A DNA stretch of 64,000 bases from Thermothielavioides terrestris NRRL 8126 (GCF_000226115.1 NC_016457.1:3658001-3722000); one strand, 5' to 3'; positions 50,941 to 60,951 are shown, numbered from the stretch's first letter. Notes: generated from the sequence alone by a model not told the origin. Numbers and translations: made by a program.

Positions 50941-51707
50941 CCGCACAGTCACAGAGGCAGCAGCAGCCATCATAGCCAAATAACACGGCGAGGACAGTGG
51001 CTCTCCTGGCTAGCATAGGATGCTCGATGATGGTCAAGGCGGGTCGAGGTTAGAAGATACGTTATCTGAGGCGGGCCGGCACCGCCACTGAGCCCGCGAG
51101 GGTGCAAGTTGAAACTTAACGTGGCACTTCATCCAGTTCGCTCTGCGAAGAGATAAGGGTCCCTCCTCGTAAGATCTAACGATGATGTCCGGAGCTTACC
51201 GCGGGTCTTGGATCTCAGCAGTCTAACGCAACTCCATCTCGCCACGCCTACGAAACAGACGCAACGATGAATCCCCGTTGTCAGTTTCCCTGCTATCGGA
51301 TGGTAGCGTTGCAGCTCGCCTACCCTGTGCCGTATCCCCCATCCTGCTCCTCCGTTGCGTATTCATTCGTCATCCCCTGTGTCTACGGCCATGTTTACTC
51401 ACAGTCACGTCAGGGCCCCCTGTGGGGGTTCACGTAGCATGTGATAGACACCGCTATCCTACATGTGCCTCTGCCCGCGAAGACAACATAACGCAGGCGC
51501 GTCTCAAACCACATGACGCCTAAAAAGAACATCTGCAGCGCTATTTACCATGCGGTGTCTCAGTCCTAGTGCCACTTGCCATGAGCACGATCACCAAGAC
51601 AGCACCCCAGAGCAAGGATCATCCTCAAGCTACGCCTTCACCGTTACCCAAGCATCACCGCTTCCAGCTTGCGGTTTAGATGTTACCAGCACATCTACCT
51701 CGACGAA
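50323..51707. other. Intergenic, contains a C24-A73 homopolymer
   Basis: About 1.4 kb without a recognisable gene. The ORFs near the homopolymer are artefacts of it. Confidence 0.45.
50843..50939. repeat. Homopolymer run C24 followed directly by A73
   Basis: 24 cytosines (50843-50866) abut 73 uninterrupted adenines (50867-50939). A pure run of this length is exceptional here. It may be a real slippage tract, the poly(A) end of an inserted cDNA, or an assembly error; no target-site duplication or retroelement body is visible beside it. Confidence 0.9.
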
Positions 51708-52256
51708 ATGTGCGAATGGTACTGTAAGAAACACTCCTGTGGCCACGACACATGGGTGCGGGTGGGCCACTGTCCCAAGGCTGCGCTCAAACCTGGTCGA
51801 AGGCTGCGTCCAGAATCCAGTGCGAACTGTCCGCAGGTCCAAAGACCAGATGTGCATACCAGCATGAAATGCGGCACCTGTCACGCGGACTGGATGCGAA
51901 AGCAAGGCGACGAGTGGCGCAGGATATGGGAGGAAGATCTCCTTCCCAGAGCGAAGAACGACAACGCCCTCAGGCGCTGGCTCTCTCAGGCGAAGAGCTC
52001 CAAGGAACTCGCGTTCCACAGCGTTCTCATACCCCAGTGGGAGCGAGACACAGAGAAGGGCTTCGGCAACTCCATCTACGATGCGTATCCGTACCAGATA
52101 CAAGACATCAAAAAGGTCATGCTTCGACACATTGAAGGGATGACGGTCCACAAGGGCAAGGGCAAGGAGCGCGAATCGGCTGCTTTCGGCTTCAGCGATG
52201 GCAGTGGCTACTCTGGATATGGCCCTGGTTGTCTTGGCCACGGTCGCAGCATCTAA
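51708..52256 (+). CDS. Hypothetical fungal Cys/His-rich protein
   Basis: Single exon, about 182 residues from the first in-frame ATG (MCEWYCKKHSCGHDTWVRVG). An MC start followed by a SCGH motif is common in small fungal proteins that open with Cys/His zinc-ligand pairs; a further pair is MKCGTCHADWM. The middle is charged and helical (EWRRIWEEDLLPRAKNDNAL), and the end is Gly/Ser-rich (GFSDGSGYSGYGPG). No catalytic motif is seen. The frame is open for about 120 bp upstream, without an ATG, so an upstream exon cannot be excluded. Confidence 0.6.
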   Translation: MCEWYCKKHSCGHDTWVRVGHCPKAALKPGRRLRPESSANCPQVQRPDVHTSMKCGTCHADWMRKQGDEWRRIWEEDLLPRAKNDNALRRWLSQAKSSKELAFHSVLIPQWERDTEKGFGNSIYDAYPYQIQDIKKVMLRHIEGMTVHKGKGKERESAAFGFSDGSGYSGYGPGCLGHGRSI

Positions 52257-52490
52257 CCGTAGGATCGCAGACGCGATTCGATCATTGCATCATTAAAACC
52301 GCGGCCGCTGGCCGGGGGAATCATCGGCGACATTGTCGGAGGCCGCAGACCAACCGATGTTGGTCAGGGGAGAAGGTCGCGGATAACAAGTTGGCCATCA
52401 ACCACCAGAGCCATGCTGTAAGACGGGATGGTGACGCGAGAATCGAATCGAGATATTGATAACAGTATTTTTTACAACCTCCCGCCTCGG

Positions 52491-53677
52491 TCAAAGAGCG
52501 ACTTCCCTGCCCGTTTTCGCGCTCTCTCGTATCGCCTCGATAATCCTCAGCACCTGGGCTGCCTGGGACGCAGGCACAGGAATGTCCTCCTCCTTGCCGC
52601 TCTCGACTGCCTTCGCAAACAGCTCGTAGAACTTGACGTACGTCTCCGGCTCGACATTCGGGCACACCTCGTCCCGAACCGTCCCGTCTTCCCCAAGCAG
52701 GCACAGCCGGCCATACCGCGACTCGTCCTCCCGGCCAAAGTCAGCATCCGTCGCCTTCCCACCGCCCCGGAGTTGGTCCTCCTGCGGGTCCAACCCCGTC
52801 TTGTGATAGCTTCCCTTGCTCCCGCGTACCCAAAACCGGATCTGCCTCGTCTCCACGCTAACAACCCCGATCCTCACATGCACCACCACCCCAGTCTCCG
52901 CATAACTCAACACCGCCGTCACGCTGTCCGGCTCGTCCTCCGGCCCCGCCTCACCCTTCACCAACCTCCCCTCCCGCTGCCGCACAAACCGGCCATAGAC
53001 CGCACTGGGCATGCCAAACAGCACAAACACCTGATCCAACAGGTGCGTACCCAAGTCAAACAGCGCGCCGCCGCCCTCGCGCATGCCCATCGAGGCCTTC
53101 CACCCGCCCGCCGGCGGGCTGATGCGCAGGCGATCGAAGTGCGTCTCGAACTCGACGACGCGGCCGAGCACGCCGTCGCGCAGCAGGCGGCGCACGGTCA
53201 GGAAGTCGGCGTCCCAGCGGCGGTTCTGGTAGACGCACAGCACGCGGCCGCGCGAGCGCGCGAGCGCTGCCAGCGCGTCGGCCTCCGCCGCCGTCGGCAC
53301 GAACGGCTTCTCCACCAGCACGTGCTTGCCCGCCTCGAGGGCCGCGCGCGCGAACGCGAAGTGCGTGTCCGGCGGCGTGCACAGGACCACCACGTCGACG
53401 GCGCCGTCGGCCAGCAGCGCCTCGAACGCGGTGTGGTGCGTCACGTGAGGGTGGTCGGCTGGCGCCGAGTTGGTGGGCGACGGGCTGCGCTGCACGATGG
53501 AGTGCAGCTTTAGCGACGGCGTCAGGGCGATGAAGGGGATGTGGAAGACTTTGGCCGAGAGGCTTCGGGAGGGTTAGCTTTTCAAAGGGGAGAAAGGGGA
53601 ATGAGAGGTGGATGGGCGGGGTCAGGAGCTTACCCGTAGCCTACGATGCCGACGTTGAATTGCTTTTGAGTGGCCAT
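52491..53677 (-). CDS. Gfo/Idh/MocA family NAD(P)-dependent oxidoreductase
   Basis: Two exons on the minus strand (53677-53634 and 53562-52491) give 371 residues. Joining the exons restores the Rossmann start FNVGIVGYG followed by LSAKVFHIPF. The second strand-loop has VVVLCTPPDTHFAFARAALE, and the conserved EKP motif (HVLVEKPFVPTAAEA) holds the catalytic lysine. The C-terminal GFO_IDH_MocA_C region has RWDADFLTVRRLL and GGGALFDLGTHLLDQ, including the family histidine. Yeast and Aspergillus relatives are putative sugar or polyol dehydrogenases of unknown substrate. The start is well supported because it directly encodes the nucleotide-binding beta strand. The stretch from the upstream gene's stop (52257-52490) holds nothing else. 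Confidence 0.9.
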
Positions 53678-54168
53678 CTTGATTCTTGAGGGGCGTGACT
53701 GGTGGTTGTCCCCCAGGCTGTCGGCGGAGGTCGAGATGTTAATGAGTTGAAGGTTGAAGATGCCGTGCGAGCTATTTAAAGTCTCCGAGCTTCGGAGAAA
53801 AGCTCAGCGTGACTCGAGTCCTCCTCGTATCTGCGGGGTAGCTCATGTGTTGTTGTGGACCTGTTCGTGTGCGAAGGCCCCGCTGGAGACTGAGATTCAA
53901 GGGGCTCAGGGGTTTCCAGTTCGCAAACGACGGAAGAGGGTTAGGATTCTGCCGCAAAACCGCCGCGACTGACCGTTTCCAGGCGGCTTGCGACACACCA
54001 CTGGTGGATAAATAGCTGCGAAGCGCTAATTGGAGGAGAAAAGAGCCAGTTGACAACAGAGACAGCCTTGTGTCTTGGGAGAAATTCATGAGTAGCCATT
54101 TGAAAACTCAGCGCTGTGCCAGTACCCTTCGGCTTTTCCCCCTGCCCCCTTTGTCCCTTCCCCTAGGA
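53678..54168. other. Interval between the oxidoreductase and GNAT genes
   Basis: About 490 bp containing the oxidoreductase promoter and the GNAT gene's 3' region. A TATTTAAA at 53772-53779 lies about 95 bp upstream of the oxidoreductase ATG and could act as a TATA box. Confidence 0.35.
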
Positions 54169-54723
54169 TCACTCCGGCTTCGCCCGGTGATCCGGCGGGC
54201 GAACAGCTCCCCCATGAATATTGAGCTGCATCAAAAATGTGTCCAGACTCTTCCCATTCTTGTTTCCATGGCCCTTGAGTCGCCTCGTGCACCGGAAGCC
54301 CAGCTTCTCAAAAAACGCGACCATGGCCCCGTTCCCCGGGCCGTCTCCAATGGGAGCCATCATCCGGCGGAAGGCCTGCCGCTTGCACTCCTTGATAAGC
54401 GCCTCCATCAGCAGCCGGCCCACGCCACGCCCTCTCTCGCCGTCAGCCACGTAGATTATGGTCTCGGCGGTGTAGTATTGGGCCGGGCGCCTGACGAAGG
54501 CGAAGCCAAGGACCTTTGGACCGTTGGAGTCACGGACTTCGGCCACGAGATAGGGGAGGCCTTCATCCTTGATTTCGGAGATCGTCTGCGCCATGATGCC
54601 TCGGCTGGGGGTTTCCTCGTCGTACGTGACGGTGCTGTTCGTGACGGCGTCATCGTAGATCGTCGTGATGGCGTCGACGTCCGTCTCGGAGACCTGTCTC
54701 ACCAAGATGTCCCCGTGCGACAT
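54169..54723 (-). CDS. GNAT-family N-acetyltransferase (phosphinothricin-acetyltransferase-like)
   Basis: Single exon, about 184 residues, starting MSHGDILVRQVSETDVDAIT. The TYDEETPS segment and following AQTISEIKDEGLPYLVAEV match the PAT/Bar-like subgroup. The acetyl-CoA pyrophosphate loop is ERGRGVGRLLMEALI, preceded by the YTAETIIYVAD strand. A later GDGPGNGAMVAFFEKLGFR completes the fold. Family members acetylate small amino groups, including methionine sulfone/sulfoximine and phosphinothricin; the native substrate here is unknown. The frame extends three codons upstream without an ATG, so this ATG is preferred. Confidence 0.88.
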   Translation of the reverse strand: MSHGDILVRQVSETDVDAITTIYDDAVTNSTVTYDEETPSRGIMAQTISEIKDEGLPYLVAEVRDSNGPKVLGFAFVRRPAQYYTAETIIYVADGERGRGVGRLLMEALIKECKRQAFRRMMAPIGDGPGNGAMVAFFEKLGFRCTRRLKGHGNKNGKSLDTFLMQLNIHGGAVRPPDHRAKPE

Positions 54724-56206
54724 GGTTCCCAATCTGGCACCGGTGAGTTGGCAACGAGTTGGCTCCAGCTGGATCTCTGATCATTGCTCGCCTTACCTTT
54801 CCCGAGTGACGACTGGGCCCGATCTGTTTCGTTCTGCTGGTTCCGGATGCAGCGTTGCTGAATCAAGTAAGCATTCGACCATGCAACAAGTCGGCTTGAT
54901 GATGGTCCGTTGACTTACGCTCGCGGCAGAAGAGGTATTGGCTTGCTGGGTAGTCGATCGACGTTTGATGGCCAGGCCTTTCGCTCGACAGGCTACCAGA
55001 ACAACCAGACTTGTCGTGAGAGCTTCTTGGATTTAACTGGAGATGTTAGACCACCATGAGTTAGTCGTCAATACTTCCGGACTCTTCTATGCATTGACGG
55101 CTGGCCTACAATAGCAGCCTCCTGATGAGTGACGGCCTTGCATTGGACTCGAGACAATTTGAGTCAGCGACGTTCTCCAGTTACCATATGCTTACCGCAA
55201 AATGTGCTTCCACAATGAATAGTCTGGTAGGGCAGATGAATCGCGGTAGAGGCAAAGCACTTGGAAAAGAACACTTCTACCTTATTATGCGGCGGCAAAT
55301 CTTGACTGCTCCCTTGACTGACAGTCGCCGTCGGTCGGCGGCCTTCACTCTGTCCCTGAGGATCATTGGCCGCCACCAGGAAGTGTGTTACTTGTTAGTG
55401 TGATCGCATCATCCCGGAACATGCGCTCGTTGCCCTGACCAGCCGCTCCTCCAAGCAAGAAACCCAGCTTTCGTAATGGTCTTGCTTCCTCTCTTGCCCC
55501 TCCGCCACTCGACTGTCATCTACCAGGTTAAGCATTGTGAGAAAGGAGTGGTCTTTCAGCTAAGCCAAGCAGCTCAGGGTCTCCTTGATACTACTCTTTC
55601 ATCACTGTCTTGCCAAGCCGCGCCCTCCTCCTAGGATCCTTCTGGGAGTCTTTGGCCTCCCCCAACGATTTCCTCGCAGTTCCCGACAATCTTCTCACCG
55701 CGGGGCAAGGCTCTATTCACACGCCCTCACGGCTGTCAACACCATTATGCTCCTTAGACAATCACTATCATGAGACCCAATGGTTTGTCTATGCCTTCAC
55801 ACAACCTCTCTGGCCTGGCCGAGCATTCCTGCTCCCACTAACCGCTAACCACGCCTTGAAGCCCTTCGTCTGGCTTCCCAGACACGTCTCACAGGGCACG
55901 ACATCATGAACTGAACGGTTTTTCACAGTCGAGGCGCGCTATTCGCCGCCGCTTGGAGGAGCGGGTCTACGGTGACCGGGGCGACACGCTTTTCCCCTCG
56001 CTGCCTGCTCTTTGTTTTGATGGTTTCTGTTCTTTTCACTTCCGCAGCCTTCCCAGCCTCTGTTCCTCGCTTCCTCGGTCCTCTCTTTCTCCCTCCTCAT
56101 CTGCCTCCTCCTCTTCTTCCTCATCTTCCTCCCTCCACATCTTCCTCCTCCACATCTTCCTTTTCCTCATCTTCCTCTTCCTCATCTTCCCCTCCGCCTA
56201 ACCTGC
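54724..56206. other. Interval upstream of the snoRNA host, including a long pyrimidine tract
   Basis: About 1.5 kb with no protein gene recognised. 56082-56200 is almost pure C/T (repeated CCTCCTCTTCTTCCTCAT-like units), suggesting a promoter/leader tract of the snoRNA host. Its start point cannot be fixed. Confidence 0.4.
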
Positions 56207-56756
56207 GGCCTTTTCTTCTCTTCCAACCCTTCCTCCAAGCCTCTATCACCCTTACCTTCTTCTCCATCCTTCGAAGCAACCTGCGCTGGATGGCGTTGTT
56301 TATTCTTCTCAGATGCCTATCCACGCGGCCAGTTTCAGTGCCTCAACCCGAGCAGTTCCACCGGTTGACCGACCATCCAGGTTCCCAGAGCGCGCAGCCA
56401 AGCTCCATCTCCAGCTGACGAATTCCCAGAACAAGTTTTTCTGGCCGCCTGGACATCCCGACTGTCACAACTTCCTCTTGGCCAGGTTGGTATCGTCGAC
56501 ACCCATCCAGGTAAGTTCCATCGATTTCGTGTCCATGGAGGCATGTTATTTTGCTCCCTTGGCCAGCGTTACCGCTACTTTCGCTTCACTCTCGAGAGCT
56601 GACACGCTTCTGTTTTGCCCACAGTCGTGGCACGTCAGGACCTTACCCTACTTCCAACGCCAAAGCGACTTTCCAGCAGGTAAAGTTCCTCTCTCCTTCT
56701 TCCCAGAGTGTGGCGCGGTAAGTCGCCTTTACTGTCTCCCTCCCTTCCCCAACCCA

Positions 56757-56834
56757 CTGGCCGATGATGACAACCTTGCGGTGTGTTCTGAAGAAAACTC
56801 TCATGATTTACGATCGTCGAGGATCTGAGGCCAA
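56757..56834 (+). ncRNA. Box C/D snoRNA 1
   Basis: Box C ATGATGA at 56764-56770, D' CTGA near 56788, a C'-like CATGATT, and box D CTGA at 56825-56828. The terminal stem GGCC/GGCC brackets it. It sits in the intron starting GTAAGT at 56718 and has a near-copy 211 bp downstream. Confidence 0.85.
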
Positions 56835-56968
56835 ATTCCTCTGTTTCTTTTCTTTCTTCTCCATCTCTCAATTGCGCGCGGTGGGTAACGACAGAGTTCC
56901 TTTCACTTTCTCCCCAGAGTGTGGTGCGGTAAGTCGCCTTTACAGTCTCCCTCCCTTCTCCACTCCAC

Positions 56969-57045
56969 AGGTCGATGATGACAACAACGCGGTGTGTTCT
57001 GAAGAGGACTCTCATGATTTACGATCGTCGAGGATCTGAGGCCAG
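56969..57045 (+). ncRNA. Box C/D snoRNA 2 (paralogue of snoRNA 1)
   Basis: Box C ATGATGA at 56975-56981, D box CTGA at 57036-57039. The two guide stretches GCGGTGTGTT and ACGATCGTCGAGGAT are identical to those of snoRNA 1. In the intron starting at 56929. Confidence 0.85.
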
Positions 57046-57341
57046 ATTCGTCTGTTTCTTTTCTTTCTTCTCCATCTCTCAATGGTGCTCGGTGGCTAAC
57101 GACAGAAACGGTCGCGAGGAGTTTTCAAGAGTAACGACCAGTGGCGTACACCGACAGGAAGGCGAGACGCGTAGCAGAAGCGTTGGAAGAGAGAGGCAAG
57201 TTTCGCCTTGTGGCCACGACACCCAGTTGCTCGAAGCTGACGTGTTTAAGCCCAGCGGCGAACCAAGCATGGCAGTAAGCAGAAGAGGCCATTGATCTTT
57301 CGATCAGGCATGCCCTCACCATTCCTTGCCATATATATCAC

Positions 57342-57414
57342 TCGATCATGATGTCTTCCTTTTTGCTGGAGCCGCGGAACTGGTATGAGGCCTTCCGACT
57401 CTTTTTGAGGAGCC
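57342..57414 (+). ncRNA. Weak box C/D snoRNA candidate in the intron starting 57196
   Basis: C-like ATGATGT at 57348-57354, C'-like TATGAGG near 57384, and only a degenerate D (TTGA at 57405). It is proposed mainly because the intron (GC donor at 57196) otherwise lacks a snoRNA. Confidence 0.3.
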
Positions 57415-57642
57415 AAGAGTAACACCACATCATTCTCAGGCTTTCTGATCGGATAGCAGGGTGGATAACTTGATCACTGTTCGCAGCACCCCCAGGCCGT
57501 CCCCCTGGTGTTGAGGCACTCGTGTCTCCTCCCTGCTGCTACACTTGCTCCAGTTCACTCGCAGACTTCGTTACGGCACTCTCAGTCTCTGATGAGGCAA
57601 GTTCCATCCCACCGTTGTCTTAACCCAGGCTACTAAGCACTC

Positions 57643-57712
57643 TGGCTATGATGTTTACGATGTCCATGATCCGATTCCCCATGAGGACCAACAATCTCCT
57701 TCTGAGCTGCCA
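57643..57712 (+). ncRNA. Box C/D snoRNA 3
   Basis: C box ATGATGT at 57648-57654 (final base not A), C' CATGAGGA near 57680, D box CTGA at 57702-57705. Stem TGGC/GCCA. Intron begins with GCAAGT at 57597 and ends CAG at 57781. Confidence 0.65.
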
Positions 57713-57895
57713 ATTTCGCCATACACATCCCCCGTCCATCTCCTTTTCGCATGGGTTGCTAATTCGCCTCTTTTTCCTCAGGTCTTCGATTAAGCCACAT
57801 CAGAGCGACACCCCGCTGGCAGTTGGTCTGCCCCGGTCTTCAGAAGCAGCGGCCCATGACCACTGAGGCAAGTCAACGCCCCTAACAACCTAGTG

Positions 57896-57968
57896 TCGGC
57901 GTTGATGACTGAAAGTCCTTGATGCTGTCAATCTGAGTTCTGATGACAATGTCCTATTCTGAGCCGCC
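57896..57968 (+). ncRNA. Box C/D snoRNA 4
   Basis: C box TGATGA at 57903-57908, D' CTGA 57933-57936, C' TGATGA at 57941-57946, D CTGA 57959-57962; stem GGCG/CGCC. Intron from GC donor 57868 to AG 58034. Confidence 0.85.
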
Positions 57969-58194
57969 TGACAACTCTCGCAACTCCCCAGTCCTCAATA
58001 TTGATCACTGATCGCTGACCTGTTCGGGAGCCAGAGATACCCAACATCCCCCACTCTTTTGCCCCTGAGCGGCTGGCCACCCGCTCAATGGGGTTGGACT
58101 GGATCGATGGCATCCGTATCTTGCTGTCCGGCACTCCACAAATGACAAGGTACGACAGACAGCACCTCCATTTTCAAAGACACCGGCGCCAAAT

Positions 58195-58263
58195 GGGCGA
58201 TGATGACTGTGCCAATGGTCCGATCAATCTTTCATGAGGACATCTCTCTCGGTCTGAGCCGCC
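58195..58263 (+). ncRNA. Box C/D snoRNA 5
   Basis: C ATGATGA at 58200-58206, C' CATGAGGA near 58233, D CTGA at 58254-58257; flanking GGGCG and GCCGCC can pair. Intron starts GTACGA at 58150. Confidence 0.82.
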
Positions 58264-58467
58264 AACATCGCATCTCGCAACGACTATTCCAAATTCCCAG
58301 GTCTCTCGCTGACATGCCTATCAACCTAGTTTGCCTTTCGATACGGTTCTCGATAGCACCGATTCAAGACTCAAGTCTCAAGTCCACATCTACATTTCCT
58401 TTCCATCAACCCTGTTGGGTTGGTTATTCGAGTGAGGAGGCGAGTCAACATCCCCCCATTCATGTTC

Positions 58468-58544
58468 GCGGTGATGATGACCCAAAATTGAGGAACGTGC
58501 TTCGCTGAGAAACATGATGAGGACAAAAATGAGTCTGAGCCGCA
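58468..58544 (+). ncRNA. Box C/D snoRNA 6
   Basis: All four boxes are perfect: C ATGATGA 58474-58480, D' CTGA 58505-58508, C' ATGATGA 58514-58520, D CTGA 58535-58538. Intron starts with GC donor GCGAGT at 58440. Confidence 0.9.
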
Positions 58545-58791
58545 TCCTCTTCCTTCGTCCCCATGGGAACTGCCCCGTCTAACTTGGCAACTTGCTGATC
58601 TGTCATTTCCCAGGTTACCCGTCCGGATCCAACTCTGATGGCTGGTGCAAACAAAGCCCTACTCGCCCTTCTCGGTTCGACTTGTTTCCCAATGCCTTTC
58701 CCTGCGACGTATTGTTGGGCCTGGCGTCATGCGAAGAAGCCAACCTTGGAGACAGCAAGGCAAGTAAGTCCCAACCACGACAGCACTGCAA

Positions 58792-58863
58792 GCGGCAATG
58801 ATGACCCAAATGGTGCTTCTTCATCTGACACCTGATGACAACTCCAGCTGTGTCTGAGCCGCT
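58792..58863 (+). ncRNA. Box C/D snoRNA 7
   Basis: C ATGATGA 58798-58804, D' CTGA 58825-58828, C' TGATGA 58833-58838, D CTGA 58854-58857, with AGCGGC/GCCGCT terminal stem. Donor is GCAAGT at 58760 or GTAAGT at 58764. Confidence 0.9.
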
Positions 58864-59024
58864 CATTGTATTCATACTCAGCTTCCACAACTTGCCTGTC
58901 CCACTGCTGACCTAGCTTACCTGACGTTAGGGCGTCTCACGGTCGACCGAACGGTTGCAAACCATCTTCCAGCCAGCGATTGGGGTACGTTGATTGCCTC
59001 TGCTCCTCACCCAAAGCACGACTT

Positions 59025-59096
59025 CCCGCGATGATGACTATCATGCGCAATCAGAGAACTTAAACACTGACGAAAACCCTACCCGTCTGAGCCGAC
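59025..59096 (+). ncRNA. Box C/D snoRNA 8
   Basis: C ATGATGA 59031-59037, D' CTGA 59067-59070, D CTGA 59087-59090. Intron from GTACGT at 58985. Confidence 0.83.
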
Positions 59097-59248
59097 CACC
59101 TAATCTGCTCCTCTGTCTTCTCCCGTGGAAGCCCTGCCCATTTGCTGACCTGACACGCCCAGGCATGCCCCGTTTGCCGAAGCCGGAGAGAGGAAAACAC
59201 CTGTTGCGCCAAAAGCAAGTACCAAGCACCTCCAAACTGAGTATCATC

Positions 59249-59318
59249 TCGGCAATGATGACCCATCACTCCATCAGACACCCCAGACTGGTGACATCCC
59301 TCTAAGACCTGAGCCGTC
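59249..59318 (+). ncRNA. Box C/D snoRNA 9
   Basis: C ATGATGA 59255-59261, C'-like GGTGACA near 59290, D CTGA 59309-59312; CGGC and GCCG flank it. The stretch before D (TCCCTCTAAGA) is complementary to UCUUAGAGGGA of 18S rRNA. Donor GCAAGT 59215 or GTACCA 59219. Confidence 0.82.
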
Positions 59319-59599
59319 CACTTCGTCCTCCTCTCTGCGTTCCGACACGGATGCGTGGCTTCGCTGACGAGAGGGTTCTCTAGGTCATCCCGAGTACCTG
59401 CCAAGTGTGAGGAAAGCGCTGCCCGTCCGCATGGAAGGCGGGCTGCCCGGAGTTTTCTATACGAAGCGTGTGTGACCTGGCCTCCTTTCGCAAGGGCGTC
59501 TCGCCTCCCACCGTCTCCTTTCAACGGCGTCGCCATCGACCTGCTGTTCGCAGGCTGTCATCAGGCAAGTTTCCCAGCAGCGGAGTTTCCAGTCCCCCC

Positions 59600-59692
59600 C
59601 AGCGATGATGATTTCTTGTCTTCGATCATACACTTCCAACTGGTGAAAATCCCCACGGTGTGATGAGTTGACTTACTCATTCTTCTGTGCTC
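59600..59692 (+). ncRNA. Box C/D snoRNA candidate 10
   Basis: C ATGATGA 59605-59611 and C' TGATGA 59661-59666 are good, but the only D-like box is CTGT at 59685-59688, with AGC/GCT pairing outside it. Lies in the intron from the GC donor at 59565 to AG 59735. Confidence 0.5.
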
Positions 59693-59962
59693 TAAAGTCG
59701 CTTGATGGCTGCTAAACTTTGGCTGTTTGCAACAGGACGCTGGCTGGCTGAGAGTTTCCTCAGGGAGTCATGTCGACTGGAGGTGAGTTGGCTATTCCAC
59801 TTGCAGTTTACGCTTTGGCCGTGACGGGCTAAGTCTCGCGGTTCATGGCGTCTTACGGCAAAGTATGTTGGCTTCTGTTTTGCTAACTTGGCCACAGATT
59901 AGGCTGACTCCCGACCCCTTTGCTTCGAGAGGCAAGTGTCCCATTCCTTCAAGATTCGACCC

Positions 59963-60046
59963 CAGGCAATGATGAAGTTAAATTCCTTCTCTTCTTCTGA
60001 CATCTCGAGATGATGATCCATATGCACGGCTTCCCTCTGAGCCGCT
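59963..60046 (+). ncRNA. Box C/D snoRNA 11
   Basis: C ATGATGA 59969-59975, D' CTGA 59997-60000, C' ATGATGA 60010-60016, D CTGA 60037-60040. GC donor GCAAGT at 59932. Confidence 0.9.
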
Positions 60047-60315
60047 CTGTTCCACCACAGCCCCTTACTCTTCCATTGCTGGTTGGAGACCCCTCGCTAA
60101 CTCGTCTGCCTCTCCAAGTTCCGGTTGGCCCTCAAACTCTTGCTCCCATCATCAGCAACATCAAACCGGCGCCAAGAAATAGGAACGACAAAGTTGAGGC
60201 TTTAGCATACTCGACCCTCGTTCCCCAGACAGCTCGCCACACACAAACTCAACAACCAACCCAACAGCAACAGCCCACAAGAGGTAAGCCTCCCCCTCCG
60301 CGCGTCATGGCTTCT

Positions 60316-60407
60316 GTGGCGATGATGACCCTTCGAGTCCCTGCGTGTTTCATGAGGTCTTCAACGGAAGACTATCAAGTCTCGCATACTCGACCTGGCT
60401 GAGCCAC
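60316..60407 (+). ncRNA. Box C/D snoRNA 12
   Basis: C ATGATGA 60322-60328, C'-like CATGAGG near 60351, D CTGA 60399-60402, bracketed by a perfect 5-bp GTGGC/GCCAC stem. Intron from GTAAGC at 60284. Confidence 0.85.
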
Positions 60408-60671
60408 TTTGACCGAAATGGATTCCGTGGGCATCGCGTGTCTGGTCTGCCCCTGATCTGCTGACCTGTCGCTTTCTCGGGCATGTCAGGGTCTCTGGCT
60501 TCTCAGGCGAGTTGAACTGGGGAGACTAGCCAAGGTTGTCTCTCTTTACAAGCCAGTCTCTCTGTTCCGCCTCTCAACCGCGGCCGTGTTGGCGGTCTCA
60601 GCCACCGGTTCGGTACGATGGTCATTGGCGAAAAGGCGAGTTGTCTCCCTTCCCCCAGAACTTGACCAAAC

Positions 60672-60742
60672 ATCGGAATGATGACAACGGCAGCGCGGTT
60701 TCGACATTCTGAATGAGAAAAGCTTGCAATATCTGACCACCA
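60672..60742 (+). ncRNA. Box C/D snoRNA 13
   Basis: C ATGATGA 60678-60684, D' CTGA 60709-60712 overlapping C' AATGAGA, D CTGA 60733-60736. First of three tandem related units; GC donor GCGAGT at 60636. Confidence 0.83.
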
Positions 60743-60880
60743 CACATCGTACCAGCCTTGTATTTTGACCAGGGCTCTGACAATCTGCTGACAAGAGACT
60801 TGGTACAGGTCCGCTGTCTTTGAAGAATCCGGCGACGACAAAAAGGCGAGTTGCCCCTTCCTGCAGAATCCGATCAAGCT

Positions 60881-60951
60881 TCCGGGATGATGAGAGATGG
60901 ATGGACCTTTTGACACTTCCAATGAGAAAAACTTCCAAAATCTGACCACCA
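60881..60951 (+). ncRNA. Box C/D snoRNA 14
   Basis: C ATGATGA 60887-60893, C' AATGAGA near 60921, D CTGA 60942-60945; 209 bp downstream of snoRNA 13 and similar to it. GC donor GCGAGT at 60846. Confidence 0.82.

Noticed and set aside
50701..51037. ORFs with poly-Phe and poly-Gly near 50.9 kb
   Set aside because: Direct translations of the A73 and C24 homopolymers.
55972..56418. Ser-rich ORF encoded by the pyrimidine tract
   Set aside because: Low-complexity C/T DNA reads as Ser/Pro/Leu in every frame; no start or domain evidence.
56757..57045. snoRNA 1/2 D' guide pairing with the 18S ACACACCGC segment
   Set aside because: Nine bases match, but the D+5 rule places the target five bases away from the methylated C I know there, so I do not assign the target.
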